A stretch of 6,219 nt of DNA, from positions 1 through 6,219 of the forward strand of contig CALJBF010000327.1 in NCBI GenBank assembly GCA_938027385.1. The letters run 5' to 3'. This document shows, in pieces, positions 5,136-6,219 of this stretch. Source of the stretch: an uncultured Porphyromonadaceae bacterium. GTDB lineage: Bacteria; Bacteroidota; Bacteroidia; Bacteroidales; Muribaculaceae. The number at the start of each line of letters is the position of its first letter. Positions within the stretch are counted from its first letter, which is position 1. Made by a program: the position numbers and the translations under genes. A model generated the notes under the pieces. That model was not told where the DNA came from, did no database searches, and worked only from the letters and a program-made list of their open reading frames with translations.

Positions 5136-6219
5136 TCAGATTTCGTATGGATTTCCGCCGAGGGCCTCGTAAAGAGAAATCAGAGCCTGTAATGCCGTGG
5201 CTTTCGCCTCGACAATCGAGGTTTCGGCGCTGAGGGCGTTGAGCTGGGCGGTGACCACATCGCTCATCGGCGCAAGCGAGTCTCGGTATCTTTCGACCGC
5301 CAGCGACAGGGCCTCGCGGCACTGGGCGTCGAGTTGCTGAAGTATCGTGAGCTGACGCATGGCGGCCTCATAGGCCGTAAGGGCGTTGTTGACCTCGCCC
5401 ACGGCCTCTGTGACGGTTTCGTTGTAGTTGTCCACGGCGGCTTTGGTGGTCTCGCGTGCCTCGGCTACGGCATAACGCCGCGTCATGCCGTCAAATAGCG
5501 TCCAGCTCAGTGTCGGGGCTATCGACCAGTTGAAAGAGTCGCGGGTGAAAAGGTTGTCGATCTTCCGGGCGGAGGTACCTACCGTCCCCTTAAGCGTAAG
5601 CATCGGCAGAAACTCTTTTTTTGCGATGCCTACGGCAGCCGCGGCGGCGGCGGCGGTGGCCTCGGCCTCTATGATGTCGGGGCGCCGTCGCAGCAGTTCG
5701 GCGGGATAGCCGCTGCCGACGAGCATGTTGCAGTCGGGCAGGGGAGTGGTGTCTCTTATCGCTGCGGGGAGGTCAGCGGGTGCGGTGGCCGTAAGCGTGG
5801 CGATGGCCGACAATGCCTGCGCTGCCGAATTCTCAAGTGCCGGAATCTGTGCGGCGGTCTGGTAATATGTCTGCCAGGCCTGGGCCACATCGAGTTTCGA
5901 GGCCAGTCCGGCATCGAAACGCGCTATTGCCATGTCAACGATCTTGCGCTGGCTGTCGGCATGGCGGCGCGCCACTTCAAGCTGTTCCTGCATCTCACGC
6001 AGGGTGATGTATGACGAGCCACCCTGCGCGGCAAGCGACACCATGACGCCGGCAAATTCGGCGCGCGACGCGCGGTATTGTTCCTTCTTCTGCCTTACTC
6101 CGGCGGCCACGCGTCCGAATATGTCAATCTCCCAGCTGGCGGTCAGGCCGGCTGACCACCGGCAGGCATTCTCGATCACGTCGTGACTGCCCATCGAAAC
6201 TGCAGTGCGGGCACGCGAG
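5136..6219 (-). CDS. Outer-membrane efflux channel, NodT/OprM (TolC superfamily), 5' end outside window
   Basis: This is the trimeric outer-membrane duct that completes the tripartite pump. The visible 360 residues are the C-terminal three quarters of a protein expected to be about 460-490 long. The reading frame stays open to the right edge, so the Met at 6194 is internal; upstream in-frame codons read SRARTAVS. Hallmarks, numbered from that Met, are WEIDIFGRV (21-29), which introduces the first coiled-coil repeat; the NodT signature ELLRRRPDIIEAEA (166-179); and KKEFLPMLTLKG (192-203). APTLSWTLFDG (226-236) follows, the beta-barrel strand and equatorial signature of the second repeat, then a long second coiled coil to the end (YEALGG at 342-347). 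The missing part should include a signal peptide and probably a lipobox Cys. It is the first of the three genes in the transcript, followed by the adaptor after 22 nt. An Ala7 run (181-187) is encoded by a GC-rich triplet repeat. Confidence 0.94.
   Translation of the reverse strand, partial: SRARTAVSMGSHDVIENACRWSAGLTASWEIDIFGRVAAGVRQKKEQYRASRAEFAGVMVSLAAQGGSSYITLREMQEQLEVARRHADSQRKIVDMAIARFDAGLASKLDVAQAWQTYYQTAAQIPALENSAAQALSAIATLTATAPADLPAAIRDTTPLPDCNMLVGSGYPAELLRRRPDIIEAEATAAAAAAAVGIAKKEFLPMLTLKGTVGTSARKIDNLFTRDSFNWSIAPTLSWTLFDGMTRRYAVAEARETTKAAVDNYNETVTEAVGEVNNALTAYEAAMRQLTILQQLDAQCREALSLAVERYRDSLAPMSDVVTAQLNALSAETSIVEAKATALQALISLYEALGGNPYEI
5641..5655. repeat. (GCG)5 trinucleotide repeat inside the outer-membrane channel gene
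   Basis: Five GCG triplets run in a row on the plus strand. In the minus-strand gene they contribute to seven consecutive alanines just after the RRRPDIIEAEAT segment. Triplet changes would keep the frame, and the position in a helical stretch probably tolerates length changes. This is a small sequence oddity without evidence of function. Confidence 0.75.

Noticed and set aside
741..6186. Many long open frames on the plus strand and in other minus frames opposite the efflux genes
   Set aside because: These are shadow frames of GC-rich genes whose main frame gives clear full-length family matches.
5136..6194. Met at 6194 as the true start of the outer-membrane channel
   Set aside because: The frame continues open to the window edge, and the protein would lack the signal peptide and N-terminal strand and helix segments that the family needs before WEIDIFGRV.

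Overview
The window looks like chromosomal DNA of a member of the Bacteroidales, with Muribaculaceae-like GC-rich coding regions as a guess. Three things point there. The nucleoside diphosphate kinase N-terminus resembles Bacteroides NDKs. Two promoter-like sites have the Bacteroidetes form (TTG, 20 nt spacer, TAnnTTTG). The genes lack strong Shine-Dalgarno sequences, and the adaptor protein starts as a lipoprotein. I cannot fix the genus by eye.

All recognisable genes lie on the minus strand, so transcription runs right to left. From the right edge: a NodT/OprM-type outer-membrane efflux channel (5136-6219, N-terminus outside the window), a lipoprotein periplasmic adaptor of the AcrA/MexE type (3968-5113), and a full-length HAE1-type RND pump of the AcrB/MexF type (710-3934). 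Gaps are 22 and 33 nt, with no internal promoter or terminator visible, so this reads as one operon encoding a complete tripartite proton-driven efflux pump. Any regulator or operon promoter would lie beyond the right edge. At the left edge, positions 1-125 hold the first 41 codons of ndk, which has its own promoter-like sequence at 145-176.

The 584 nt between the pump gene and ndk (126-709) are the least ordinary part. Within AT-rich flanks lies a GC-rich island (about 330-580) dense in inverted repeats. It follows a promoter-like site (660-690, minus) and ends in two terminator-like hairpins with T5 and T7 tracts (369-424 and 318-356). The simplest reading is a structured RNA of about 290-340 nt transcribed leftward, or a structured 3' UTR of the efflux operon. 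A dispersed repeat is the main alternative. It does not match tmRNA, RNase P RNA, SRP RNA or tRNA signatures that I know.

The rest is ordinary: a conventional multidrug-type efflux operon and a housekeeping kinase gene.
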